From assembly GCF_003056725.1 (NCBI RefSeq), contig NZ_QBKZ01000015.1, positions 519,953-563,675 on the forward strand: a stretch of 43,723 nucleotides of DNA. Direction: 5' to 3'. A program made the translations under genes and the position numbers. The stretch comes from Mangrovicoccus ximenensis. Lineage in GTDB: Bacteria > Pseudomonadota > Alphaproteobacteria > Rhodobacterales > Rhodobacteraceae. Below the pieces are notes generated by a model. That model saw nothing but the letters and a program-made list of their open reading frames with translations, searched no databases and had not been told where the DNA came from. Below, piece after piece: positions 1-10,027 of this stretch (its first letter is position 1; every line of letters begins with the position of its first letter).

Positions 1-569
<569 letters not shown>

Positions 570-902
570 TCTTGCTCTTTCTTGGCCTTGCTGGAAGGCA
601 GGGCCTTCCGAAAAATACTAGATGCACGCTTCGGCCGGATGCGCCGCTCCGCAATGCCGCTGTGCAGAAAAAGGCTAGCACAGCATATCGAGGGCCGCGC
701 GTGGCGAAAGCGTCGCGCCATGGCCGCGGAGCGCGTCAATTCCGGAATTTCGGGCCTTCGTCCGGAGGCGGGCGCGTTAACACATTAGAAAATCTCAGAA
801 AGGTTTTGACGCTGCGTCATTTTCGTGGCTTCGTGAGGTTGCCGTAGCGTCCGCCAGAGACATTTCAAGAGCGCGGCGAAAACAAGCACAGGGAGGAGGC
901 TG
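570..902. promoter_or_regulatory. Gene-free leader of the DyP/P450 operon with a short palindrome
   Basis: No coding sequence is evident between the epimerase start and the operon start at 903, so promoters for both directions should lie here. A perfect interrupted palindrome, TGACG-CTG-CGTCA, lies at 807-819. It overlaps a TTGACG hexamer (806-811) that could serve as a -35 box. A repressor of the TetR or MarR type could bind there, but that is inference from symmetry and position only. The translation start at 903 is preceded by a strong purine-rich ribosome binding site (GGGAGGAGG). Confidence 0.35.
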
Positions 903-1550
903 ATGTCGAACGTCGCGGGCAAGGCCTATGCGATGAACGTGGTGACCCCCAGCAAGCCGCGGGTCACCTGGATCAACCGGGCCATCTTCATGGCGTCGCG
1001 CGGGTTGCCGGAAAACCTCATGGGACTTCTCGGCCTGTCGCTCATCCATTTCGCCAGATGGGTCATCGTGAAACGCGACCAGTGGCCCGATCTGGGGCAG
1101 GGGCCGCAGACGCTGCAGAACGACTACGTGCTGTTCTGCTCGAATTTCAACGGCACCTGGGACCAGTATATCGACGCCTTTTCCGACGGCATCCCGAACG
1201 GGCTCAACCTGTTCTGGTACAGCGCCTCGAAATACCCGCTGTCGATCCCGGTGACGCCGTTCAAGGACTACATCACCTACAACCAGATCGGCACCGACTA
1301 CTACTACAACGCCACGCCCGGCGCGGCGCAGCGCGACGTGAAGGCGGCGCTGCGGGTGCGCGACACGCTGGCCGAACTGGCCGAGGCCCATGCCGCCCAG
1401 GATGCCGAGACTTTCGCCAAGACCTGGAAGGCGGCCTTCCTGAAGCACCAGGGCGACCTCGGCGATCCGGGATTCGGGCCGGTGGCGAGCCTCGCGACCG
1501 AGCGGGCCGACGTCAACCGCGAGGCGATCCGCCGCGCGGCCGGCCGCTGA
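903..1550 (+). CDS. Uncharacterised 215-aa protein, first gene of the DyP/P450 operon
   Basis: I do not recognise the family. The start is well supported by GGGAGGAGG seven bases upstream. The protein has no signal peptide. Its one strongly hydrophobic stretch (around residues 38-52, LMGLLGLSLIHFA) is followed by basic residues, so peripheral membrane contact is possible. The middle is rich in aromatic residues (NFNGTWDQYIDAF, then FWYSASKYP, then a run of Tyr around residue 137), and the C-terminal third is an Ala/Glu-rich helical region. The strand-then-helix pattern NDYVLFCSNFNGTWDQY loosely recalls the ferredoxin-like halves of DyP-superfamily heme proteins, but this is weak. It lies 22 bases before the next gene and is clearly co-transcribed with the peroxidase and P450, so a partner or accessory role is likely. 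Confidence 0.8.
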   Translation: MSNVAGKAYAMNVVTPSKPRVTWINRAIFMASRGLPENLMGLLGLSLIHFARWVIVKRDQWPDLGQGPQTLQNDYVLFCSNFNGTWDQYIDAFSDGIPNGLNLFWYSASKYPLSIPVTPFKDYITYNQIGTDYYYNATPGAAQRDVKAALRVRDTLAELAEAHAAQDAETFAKTWKAAFLKHQGDLGDPGFGPVASLATERADVNREAIRRAAGR

Positions 1551-1572
1551 AGCGCAGGCAAGGGAGGACACC

Positions 1573-2616
1573 ATGCCGGATCTCGATACGGGACACCTGT
1601 TCCTGACCTATCTCGTGCCGGTCCTGCCGGGCGGGCCCGAGCTGTCGCCCGCCGAGGTGGAGGCGGGCAACCATGTCGTCAGCTACGAGCAGCGCCTGAG
1701 GATCGCGCTGTCGATGCTGCCCACGGCGCACCAGTCGCCGGCCACCGAGGAAGCGAAGGAGATGAGCCCCTTCGCCCGCAATTTCCGCAACCATTTCGTC
1801 CGCATGTTCGTGCTGGAGGACGTGGTCTACAACGGCCGCGACGGGCAGGATGCGCTGGTCTCCACGATCAAGGGGGTCGACACGATCAACCCGCTGCCCG
1901 TGGACCGGCTGAACTGCCGCTACCTGGTCTTCACGGCCGATATCGACGCCATCTACGCGGACGGCAAGCCGCTGCCCGCCGAGCTGTCGGAGGCCGGGCA
2001 GGCCAAGGTCCGCGCCGCCTATGCCCAGCTCCTGTGGGACACGATGGGCGACGAGATCCGCGACATCTTCGGCAACTGCCTGGACTTCGAGGGCAAGGTG
2101 CAGTCCGGGCCGCAATTCGCCGGCTATCTGGAGCGCTGCCATGTCGAGACGACCATGCCGTTCCACGACTACTACCTGAAGCTGCCCGAATTCCACCTGC
2201 TGCCGATCAAGGGGCTGATCGCGGCGGTGGCGGTCCCGGCGGCGGTGGCGGTGGCGGCCATCCTGCTGCGGCTCCTCGGCATGATGACGCTCTTCGGCAT
2301 GAGCCTGCTGTGGATTGCCGTCATCGCGGCGGTGCTGACGGCGGCCGCCGTCTGGCTGGCGCTGCGCTACACGGTGGCGAACGGCAACAAGCCGCTGGCG
2401 CCCGGGAAATACGACGACCTGCCCTCGGTGCTGAAATCGCTCTACCTGCAGCAGGCCTTCGCCGATTTCGCGGTGGAGACCCAGGGCGCCTCGCCGGAGG
2501 AACTCCATGCCGCCTTCGGCAAGTTCCTCGACACGCATGCGCCCGGCGACAATGCGGCCCCGACCCAGCCGCCCGGCGTGATCTCCTGGGCGCATTCGCG
2601 GAAAACGACGGCATGA
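1573..2616 (+). CDS. Uncharacterised 347-aa protein with two membrane helices
   Basis: The family is not recognised. The protein begins directly with a soluble domain of about 210 residues without a signal peptide. Two closely spaced hydrophobic helices follow (about 213-233 and 241-265), then a ~80-residue soluble tail, so both soluble parts should face the cytoplasm. A segment CRYLVFTADIDAIY followed later by GNCLDFEG faintly resembles the pattern in the preceding protein (YVLFCSNFNGTWDQY), which may mean the two share a fold. The gene has its own AGGGAGG site and sits 17 bases before the DyP peroxidase gene. Its place in the operon and its membrane anchor suggest that it tethers or feeds the heme enzymes at the membrane; this is inference from context only. 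Confidence 0.8.
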   Translation: MPDLDTGHLFLTYLVPVLPGGPELSPAEVEAGNHVVSYEQRLRIALSMLPTAHQSPATEEAKEMSPFARNFRNHFVRMFVLEDVVYNGRDGQDALVSTIKGVDTINPLPVDRLNCRYLVFTADIDAIYADGKPLPAELSEAGQAKVRAAYAQLLWDTMGDEIRDIFGNCLDFEGKVQSGPQFAGYLERCHVETTMPFHDYYLKLPEFHLLPIKGLIAAVAVPAAVAVAAILLRLLGMMTLFGMSLLWIAVIAAVLTAAAVWLALRYTVANGNKPLAPGKYDDLPSVLKSLYLQQAFADFAVETQGASPEELHAAFGKFLDTHAPGDNAAPTQPPGVISWAHSRKTTA

Positions 2617-2632
2617 AGGGACCAGACACGCC

Positions 2633-4330
2633 ATGACCCTCGACCTGAACCTCGCCGATATCCAGGGCAACGTGCCCCGCGCCTATGGCCGCTATTCCTT
2701 TCCCTTCGCGCGCTATTTCTTCTTCCAGATCCAGTCGCCCGCGCAGGGCCGCAAATTCGTCGAGGAGGTGCGCCGCCGGGTGACCACGGCCACGCCCTGG
2801 ACGGCGGGCTCGAAGCCGAAATGCACCACCAACATCGCCTTCACCTTCATGGGGCTGTGGATGCTCGAGCTGCCGGTGCGCACGCTGCAGGGCATGCCCG
2901 AGGATTTCGCCGAAGGCATGAAGGCGCGGGCCTTCATCCTCGGCGACCGCGACCAGACCCTGACCGAGGAGGAGGCGCAGGACGCCCATTGGTGCCGCCA
3001 TTGGGACCCGATCTGGCAGGAGAACCGCCGCCCCGGCGCGGCAGGCAAGGGCGATGTCCATATCTGGATCTCGCTCAACGCCCAGGCGGCCGGTCCGGCG
3101 GACCTGCTGACCCCGCATCCCGAGCTGGAGCGGCGCACCGACTGGCTGATCGGCCTGCCCGAGGCGATCGGCGGCGGCGTCACGCTGATCGCGAAGAACG
3201 GCAAGGACGGCGACCAGCCCTACCAGTCGGCTTCGGCGGTGTTCCAGAATGTCGGCGGCATGATGCTGCCCACGCCGAAGGAGCATTTCGGCTTCACCGA
3301 CGGGATCGGCAACCCGGTCTTCGAGGGCCAGTACGGTTCGGACCCGGACGCGATGCCGGTCACCGGCAACGGCAAGCTGGTGAAGGGCGCGGACGGCAAG
3401 ATCGGGTGGCAGCCGCTGGCCACCGGCGAATTCCTGCTCGGCCATCCGGACGAGAGCCAGGAACTGCCGCCGACCTCCACGCCGCCGGAATTCATGCATA
3501 ACGGCACCTTCATGGCCTACCGCAAGCTGCATGAGAACGTCACCAGCTTCGCCGAGGTGGTCGAGGGCGAGGCGGCGCGCTTCGCCGGGATCATGGACAT
3601 CCCGATGGACGAGGCGCGCGAGACCATCCTGGCCAAGATGTGCGGCCGATGGTCGGACGGCGTGCCGCTGTCGAAAGTGCCGACCTACAAGGAGTGGCGC
3701 GCCTTCCAGGAGGCCCGCGGCTGGGGCGGCGACAAGGCCGGGACGCTGGAGGGCTTCCGCGCGAACCTGAACTACATCGGCTCGCAGGAAGCGGCCGATT
3801 TCCGCTATGCCGACGACATGGCGGGGCTGAAATGTCCGGTCGGCGCCCATCTGCGGCGGGTCAACACCCGCGACATGCTCGACCCGATGAACGCCGCCGG
3901 GGTCGACCCCGACACAGGCGCGCAGCCGGAAAACCCGAACGCCACCTCGGCGCTGAACAACCGGCGCCGCATCCTGCGCCGCGGGCTGCCCTATGGCGGA
4001 CCGGAGCTGGGATCGGGCAATGACGAGACCGAACAGGGGGTGATCATGATGATCATCACCGCCAACCTGTTCCGGCAGTTCGAATTCGTCCAGCAGCAAT
4101 GGATCCAGTACGGGCTCGACTTCAACGAGGGCAACAACACCTGTCCGCTCCTCGGCAACCACGAGGTCCACAAGCGCCACCCGATCGCCTCCGACCCGGC
4201 TTCAGGTAAGCCGCCTTATGTCATGTCGACGCTGAAGACCTTCGTGGAATGCCGCGGCGGCGACTATTTTTTCGTTCCCTCGATGACCGGCCTTCGCATG
4301 ATCGCCATGGGCATCGTGGATCCGACCTGA
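2633..4330 (+). CDS. DyP-type heme peroxidase, unusually long form
   Basis: The 565-aa product opens with the DyP signature LADIQGNV. It carries the diagnostic GXXDG motif as GFTDG (residues 220-224, catalytic Asp223), the proximal heme ligand in CPVGAH (His406), the RRGLPYG segment with the distal Arg (around 448-454), and the late RQFEFVQQQW block. All key residues for peroxide-dependent heme chemistry are therefore present. Most DyP proteins are 300-450 residues long. The extra length here lies mainly in the first ~200 residues and in the segment between the GXXDG motif and the heme His. No Tat or Sec signal is seen, so it should be cytoplasmic. It sits between a membrane-anchored unknown protein and a P450 (12-base gap to the latter). 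Substrate unknown; an oxidation step before the P450 is inferred. Confidence 0.93.
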   Translation: MTLDLNLADIQGNVPRAYGRYSFPFARYFFFQIQSPAQGRKFVEEVRRRVTTATPWTAGSKPKCTTNIAFTFMGLWMLELPVRTLQGMPEDFAEGMKARAFILGDRDQTLTEEEAQDAHWCRHWDPIWQENRRPGAAGKGDVHIWISLNAQAAGPADLLTPHPELERRTDWLIGLPEAIGGGVTLIAKNGKDGDQPYQSASAVFQNVGGMMLPTPKEHFGFTDGIGNPVFEGQYGSDPDAMPVTGNGKLVKGADGKIGWQPLATGEFLLGHPDESQELPPTSTPPEFMHNGTFMAYRKLHENVTSFAEVVEGEAARFAGIMDIPMDEARETILAKMCGRWSDGVPLSKVPTYKEWRAFQEARGWGGDKAGTLEGFRANLNYIGSQEAADFRYADDMAGLKCPVGAHLRRVNTRDMLDPMNAAGVDPDTGAQPENPNATSALNNRRRILRRGLPYGGPELGSGNDETEQGVIMMIITANLFRQFEFVQQQWIQYGLDFNEGNNTCPLLGNHEVHKRHPIASDPASGKPPYVMSTLKTFVECRGGDYFFVPSMTGLRMIAMGIVDPT

Positions 4331-4342
4331 GGAGGCCGCGCC

Positions 4343-5698
4343 ATGTACCAGAGAGCGAAAGCCATCCTCTGCGCGCTGATCCTGTGGCTGATGATCCTCG
4401 GCGAGGCGCTGGCCGCGATCGGCTGGCTGGCGGCCAGGGGCGCCAAGGTGCTGGGCAGCGAGGGCAAGGCCGGGCTCGGCGGCTTCCTGACCGCGCCAGC
4501 GACCCAGATCCGGGTGTTCCGCGTCCTGCGGGCCGTCCTGCCGAACATCGCCATCTCGAAGGTGGTGATGAAATGCTACGGCAATACCGGCACGGCGGTG
4601 GTCACGCGGCGCTGCGATGTGCTCGACGTGCTGAACCGCAACGAGGAGTTCGAGGTGGTCTACGGCCCGCGGATGCGCAAGCTGACCGGCGGCGAGAACT
4701 TCTTCCTCGGGATGCAGCCCGGCTGGGACTACACCCGCGACACCTCGGCGATGCGGCTGGCGGCGCAGCGCACCGACGTGCTCGGCATCGTCGCGCCGCG
4801 CGCGCGCAAGCTCGCGACCGAGATCGTCGCGGAGTCGGGCGGGCGGATCGACCTGCCCGTCGATCTGGGGCTGATGATCCCCTGGGACATGACCGAGCAC
4901 TATTTCGGCGTCGGCGGCCAGCGCGAGCTGATGGAAAGCTGGACGACCACGCTGTTCTGGTACCTGTTCGAGGATCTGCCCGCCGACCCGGCGCTGGATG
5001 CGCGGGCGATGAAGGATGCCGGGATGCTGCGGGACTATCTCGACGGGGCGATCGCGGCGCGCAAGGCCTCGGGCGAGCCCTGGGGCCACGTGATCCTCGA
5101 CCGCTGCCTGGCGCTGCAATCCGCTGGCACGCCGGGGATGAGCGACCTCGGCATCCGCAACAACCTGCTGGGGCTGCTGATCGGCGCGATCCCGACGATC
5201 TCCAAGGCCTGCTGCCTGGCCATGGACGAGCTGATGAACCGGCCCGAGGCGCTGGCCTCCGCCCATCGGGCGGCGGTGCGCGGCGACCATGCCGCCGTGG
5301 CGCAGCACATCTGGGAGGCGCTGCGCTTCAACCCGCACAACCCGGTGGTCTACCGGCGCGCCACCCGCGATGCCTGGGTCGCCAGGGGCACAGCGCGGCA
5401 ATGCCGGATCAAGCGCGGCCAGATCGTCTTTGCGGCGACGCTCTCGGCGATGTTCGACCGGCACGAGATCGCGGCGCCGAACGAGTTCCGCACCGACCGG
5501 CCGTGGGAGGATTACATCATCTGGGGCTACGGCATGCATGAATGTTTCGGCGCGGCGATCAATGCGGCGGTGATCCCCGAGATCCTCACGCCTCTGCTGG
5601 CGCAGAAGAACCTGCGCCGCGCGCCGGGGGATGCGGGCCAGGTGGATGGCGGCGGCACGCCGCATCCGCAGCATTTCCATCTCGATTTCGACGTCTGA
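4343..5698 (+). CDS. Cytochrome P450, membrane-anchored, atypical I-helix
   Basis: The 451-aa protein starts with a hydrophobic anchor (about residues 8-30), uncommon for bacterial P450s. The K-helix ExxR motif is EALR (325-328), the PERF-like element is EFRTDRPW (381-388), and the heme loop is WGYGMHECFG (394-403) with Cys401 as thiolate ligand; Trp and His replace the usual first Phe and the Arg. In the I-helix, where oxygen-activating P450s carry A-G-x-D/E-T, this protein has IGAIPT (280-285): the acid is missing and a Pro precedes the Thr. Peroxygenases of the CYP152 group and hydroperoxide-rearranging P450s also lack that acid. The enzyme may therefore use a peroxide or hydroperoxide rather than O2 and a reductase; no ferredoxin or reductase gene lies nearby. 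Function beyond the family is inference. Confidence 0.92.
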   Translation: MYQRAKAILCALILWLMILGEALAAIGWLAARGAKVLGSEGKAGLGGFLTAPATQIRVFRVLRAVLPNIAISKVVMKCYGNTGTAVVTRRCDVLDVLNRNEEFEVVYGPRMRKLTGGENFFLGMQPGWDYTRDTSAMRLAAQRTDVLGIVAPRARKLATEIVAESGGRIDLPVDLGLMIPWDMTEHYFGVGGQRELMESWTTTLFWYLFEDLPADPALDARAMKDAGMLRDYLDGAIAARKASGEPWGHVILDRCLALQSAGTPGMSDLGIRNNLLGLLIGAIPTISKACCLAMDELMNRPEALASAHRAAVRGDHAAVAQHIWEALRFNPHNPVVYRRATRDAWVARGTARQCRIKRGQIVFAATLSAMFDRHEIAAPNEFRTDRPWEDYIIWGYGMHECFGAAINAAVIPEILTPLLAQKNLRRAPGDAGQVDGGGTPHPQHFHLDFDV

Positions 5699-5707
5699 GG
5701 GTCCGCG

Positions 5708-6490
5708 ATGGCCAGCCCGCTTCTCGTCACGCTCCTGCCCTCCACCGATGTCGATCTCGGCCGCTGGCTGATGGCGCATTACCAGCGCCCCTATGTCGAG
5801 CGCCCGCATGCCCCGGTCTTCCACGTGCTCGCGCTGAAATGGTGGGGGATGGGCAAGGACGACTATCCGCTTCTGGTCTCGCCGGATCGCAAGGAGAAGA
5901 CCCCGACCATCGAGAAGCTGATCGCCAAGTTCGATGCCGAAGCGCCGCCCGAGCTCAGGCTCCTTCCCGACAAGGGCTCCGAGCCGGAGCTGTGGGCACA
6001 GGTCGACAAGCTGCAGCACGACGCCCGCTGGGTGACCGGCGGGGCGGTGGTGAAATGGTCCTACTGGAACTTCCTGAAATACAAGTCCGTGGTCTGGCCC
6101 TCGATCACCACCGGGGTGCCGTGGTGGGAACATGCCTTCCTGCTCGTGGGCTTCAGCTTGATCCGCACGCTGATGTACAAGGGGCTGAAGCTCGACCAGT
6201 CGGTCGCGGACGCCTCTCTGGCGGAGATCGAGGCCGGGTTCGACGCGCTCGATGCGCTTCTGGCCGACGGGCGCGAGTATCTGGCGGGCGGGCGGCTGAC
6301 CTTCGCCGATCTGGCGGTGGCGGCCTCGCTGGCGCCGATGGTGCTGGCTCAGGGCTATCACGGCATGCTGCCCGATCAGGCGCTCTGTCCCGCGGACATG
6401 CAGCAGGTCTATGTCCGGCTGCGCCAGCGCCCGACCGGCCTCTTCATCCAGCGGATCTACGACCGCCACCGGCCGCTGGTGCAGGGCTGA
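5708..6490 (+). CDS. Glutathione S-transferase-like protein
   Basis: The 260-aa product is recognisable mainly from its C-terminal GST helical domain: an EAGFDALDALLADGREYLAG segment followed by RLTFADLAVAASLAP, the conserved N-capping box and hydrophobic staple with Asp in a TFADL context. The N-terminal ~80 residues (LLPSTDVDLGRWLMAHYQRPYV) fit a divergent thioredoxin-like domain without a Cys active site. Between the two lies an aromatic-rich insertion (WWGMGKDDYP, later WSYWNFLKYK and VPWWEHAFLL) that may bind a hydrophobic ligand or touch the membrane. It starts nine bases after the P450 stop and closes the operon. GSTs conjugate or isomerise reactive electrophiles, which suits a product of peroxidase/P450 chemistry such as an epoxide or enal; the substrate is inferred. 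Confidence 0.8.
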   Translation: MASPLLVTLLPSTDVDLGRWLMAHYQRPYVERPHAPVFHVLALKWWGMGKDDYPLLVSPDRKEKTPTIEKLIAKFDAEAPPELRLLPDKGSEPELWAQVDKLQHDARWVTGGAVVKWSYWNFLKYKSVVWPSITTGVPWWEHAFLLVGFSLIRTLMYKGLKLDQSVADASLAEIEAGFDALDALLADGREYLAGGRLTFADLAVAASLAPMVLAQGYHGMLPDQALCPADMQQVYVRLRQRPTGLFIQRIYDRHRPLVQG

Positions 6491-6571
6491 CCGGCACGAA
6501 ATCGCGGGCGCGCGGAAACGAAAGCCGGGGCTGGGACGTTGGAAGGCGGAGAGCAACCTGCGAGGCGTGCC

Positions 6572-7531
6572 ATGACCGACCAGACCCTGGCCCTGGAAGA
6601 CCCGATGCCGCTGGCCCCGGCGGAGCCGCAGCGGATCGCGGTGGTGATGAACCGGAAATCCGGCACCAATGCCCGCGACCGCGAGGCGATCGACCGCGCG
6701 CTCGAGGTGTTCGGCCGCGACCGCTGCCGGCTCTACCAATGGGCGCCGAAGAAGAAGAAGCCGGTCGGCGAGGTGGTCGGCCGGGCGCTGGACGAGGGCG
6801 CCGACATGGTGGTGGCCGCGGGCGGCGACGGCACGGCCATGGCGGTGGCGGGCGCGATGCTGGGCCAGCCCGCCGCCTTCGCGGTGCTGCCCCTCGGAAC
6901 CTTCAACTATTTCGCCCGCGGGCTCGGGCTGGACGAGGAACCGGCGGTCGCGGCGCAGGGCATTCTCGACGCCCGCAGCCATCCGATCCGGGTGGGCCAG
7001 GTCAACGGCACGGTCTTCCTCAACAACGCCTCGCTCGGCATCTACCCGGCGGTGCTGAAACAGCGCGAGAGCGTCTATGCCCGCTACGGCCGCCGCCGGA
7101 TCATGGCGCATTGGTCGCTGGCGCGGACCTTCCTCAAGTTCCAGCGGCCGATGCAGCTGCAGATCGAGGCCGACGGCGACACGTTCGAGGCGCGCACGCC
7201 GCTCCTCTTCGTGTCGCGCTCGGCCTACCAGCTGGAGACCTTCGGGCTGAAGGGCGCCGAGGCAATCGGCGAGGACCGCTTTGCCGTGCTGATCGGCCGG
7301 GGCAAGACCCGCGCCGACCTGTTCCGCACCGCCTTCCGGCTCTGCACCAACACCGCCGAGGAGGGCCGCGACTACGACTTCCTCGCGGCACGCAGCCTGA
7401 CCGTGCGGGCCGCCAAGAAACGGACGCTGCTGGCCTATGACGGCGAGAAGGGGCTCGCCCCCTCGCCCTTCGAGTTCCGCATGTCCGAGGAACCGCTCAC
7501 CATCCGCCTGCCGCAGGAGGCCCCGGCGTGA
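6572..7531 (+). CDS. Diacylglycerol kinase-family lipid kinase
   Basis: The 319-aa protein has the DAGK catalytic-domain signatures: an N-terminal IAVVMNRKSGTN strand-loop (residues ~20-31), the nucleotide-binding GGDGTAMAVAGAML motif, and PLGTFNYFARGL, the variant of the usual P-x-GT-x-N-x-x-A block. A C-terminal beta-rich domain follows, as in YegS/BmrU-type proteins. Such enzymes phosphorylate diacylglycerol or related lipids at the inner face of the membrane. The ATG at 6572 is chosen because the conserved domain begins shortly after it; a weak GAGG lies upstream. The gene follows the GST-like gene by 81 bases and overlaps the next gene by four bases. It may be read through from the heme-enzyme operon or from its own promoter; no terminator is visible in the gap. 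Confidence 0.88.
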   Translation: MTDQTLALEDPMPLAPAEPQRIAVVMNRKSGTNARDREAIDRALEVFGRDRCRLYQWAPKKKKPVGEVVGRALDEGADMVVAAGGDGTAMAVAGAMLGQPAAFAVLPLGTFNYFARGLGLDEEPAVAAQGILDARSHPIRVGQVNGTVFLNNASLGIYPAVLKQRESVYARYGRRRIMAHWSLARTFLKFQRPMQLQIEADGDTFEARTPLLFVSRSAYQLETFGLKGAEAIGEDRFAVLIGRGKTRADLFRTAFRLCTNTAEEGRDYDFLAARSLTVRAAKKRTLLAYDGEKGLAPSPFEFRMSEEPLTIRLPQEAPA

Positions 7532-8328
7532 GGCGCATCGTCCATATCTCCGACCTGCATTACGGCCGCGTCGACCCCACGCTGGAGCAGCCGCTCTCCG
7601 ACGCGATCCACGCTCTCGCCCCCGACCTTCTGGTGGTTTCCGGCGACCTGACCCAGCGGGCGCGGGTCGGCCAGTTCAAGGCCGCCGCCGCCTTTCTCGA
7701 CCATCTGCCGAAGCCGCAGCTGGTCGTGCCGGGCAATCACGACACGCCGCTCGACAATCTCTGGGTCCGCTTCGCCAGCCCCTTCGGCCGCTACCGCCGC
7801 CATATCTGCAATGATCTGGAGCCGGTCTTCCGCGATGACGAGCTGGCGGTGGTCGGCGTCAACACGGTGAACCGCTATTCCTGGCAGCGCGGGCGGATCG
7901 GCAAGACGCGGCTGCGCCGGCTCTCGGCGCGGCTGGCGGATAACGCGGACAAGCTGCGCATCGCGGTACTGCACCACCCGCTGGAGCACGGTCCCGAAAC
8001 TGGAAAGCGGCTGATGCGCGGCGCCGAAGAGACGCTGGCCGAGCTTTCGGCCTGCGGCGCCGACCTGGTGCTGTCGGGGCATCTGCACATGGCCTCGGCC
8101 GAGCCGTTCCGCGCGGTGCCGGACCTGCTGTTCGTGCAGGCGGGCACCGTGCTGTCGACCCGGCTGCGCCATGACGAGCCGAACACCTTCAACCAGCTCG
8201 ACCATGACGGCGATCTGCTGTCGGTCACCACCTGGGCGGCGCAGAAGGGCGGCTTCGCTCCGGTGGCGCGCTCGGACTGGCGGCAGGGCACCGATGGCTG
8301 GCACCGCGTCGCGGCGGCGGCGGAATGA
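7528..8328 (+). CDS. Calcineurin-like metallophosphoesterase
   Basis: The 266-aa protein shows the ordered metal-binding motifs of the superfamily: DLHYG (Asp and His near residues 9-11), SGDLTQ (GD), PGNHDT (GNHD), a later LHHPLEHG, and SGHLHM (GHxH). The set is complete, so an active dinuclear-metal phosphodiesterase or phosphatase is expected. The GTG start overlaps the TGA of the lipid kinase gene (GTGA), which indicates translational coupling and a functional link, perhaps opposing kinase and phosphatase steps on a lipid or nucleotide. The cAMP phosphodiesterase-like CpdA branch of the superfamily is the nearest named group I can suggest, but the substrate cannot be decided from sequence. 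Confidence 0.9.
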   Translation: MRRIVHISDLHYGRVDPTLEQPLSDAIHALAPDLLVVSGDLTQRARVGQFKAAAAFLDHLPKPQLVVPGNHDTPLDNLWVRFASPFGRYRRHICNDLEPVFRDDELAVVGVNTVNRYSWQRGRIGKTRLRRLSARLADNADKLRIAVLHHPLEHGPETGKRLMRGAEETLAELSACGADLVLSGHLHMASAEPFRAVPDLLFVQAGTVLSTRLRHDEPNTFNQLDHDGDLLSVTTWAAQKGGFAPVARSDWRQGTDGWHRVAAAAE

Positions 8329-8357
8329 AAAAGGCGCCGCCCGCAAGGGACGGCGCC
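8328..8357 (-). terminator. Rho-independent terminator downstream of mmsA
   Basis: On the minus strand a GC-rich hairpin (GGCGCCG, one unpaired T, CCC, loop TTGC, GGG, CGGCGCC) is followed at once by five T residues. It lies between the ends of the convergent metallophosphoesterase gene and mmsA and, by its T tract, serves mmsA. Confidence 0.75.
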
Positions 8358-8413
8358 GGAGTGTCCGCGGCGCGCTGGGGGGGAGGAGGCGCGCGCCGGC
8401 GGGGAGAGAGCGG

Positions 8414-9916
<1,503 letters not shown>

Positions 9917-9998
9917 GGCTCGCTCCCTTTGGTATCGAGGTTGGGGCAAGGCTTACGTTTGCAATTCCGCAAAAGGAACGGCAAAGATCGGAAAACGG

Positions 9999-10016
9999 TT
10001 ATGCATATTTGCATAA
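9999..10016. promoter_or_regulatory. Perfect palindrome between mmsA and lysR, probable regulator site
   Basis: TTATGCA and TGCATAA face each other across a four-base spacer (TATT). The site lies in the 111-base divergent promoter region, 12 bases before the LysR start codon. The AT-rich dyad and its position are what is expected of a LysR-type operator that autoregulates lysR and controls mmsA; binding itself is inferred. Confidence 0.55.
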
Positions 10017-10027
10017 TGGAGGCTGGG

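Noticed and set aside
4202..7111. A 969-codon minus-strand open frame opposite the P450 and GST genes
   Set aside because: It runs against three genes with recognisable domains and conserved motifs, and has no motif of its own.
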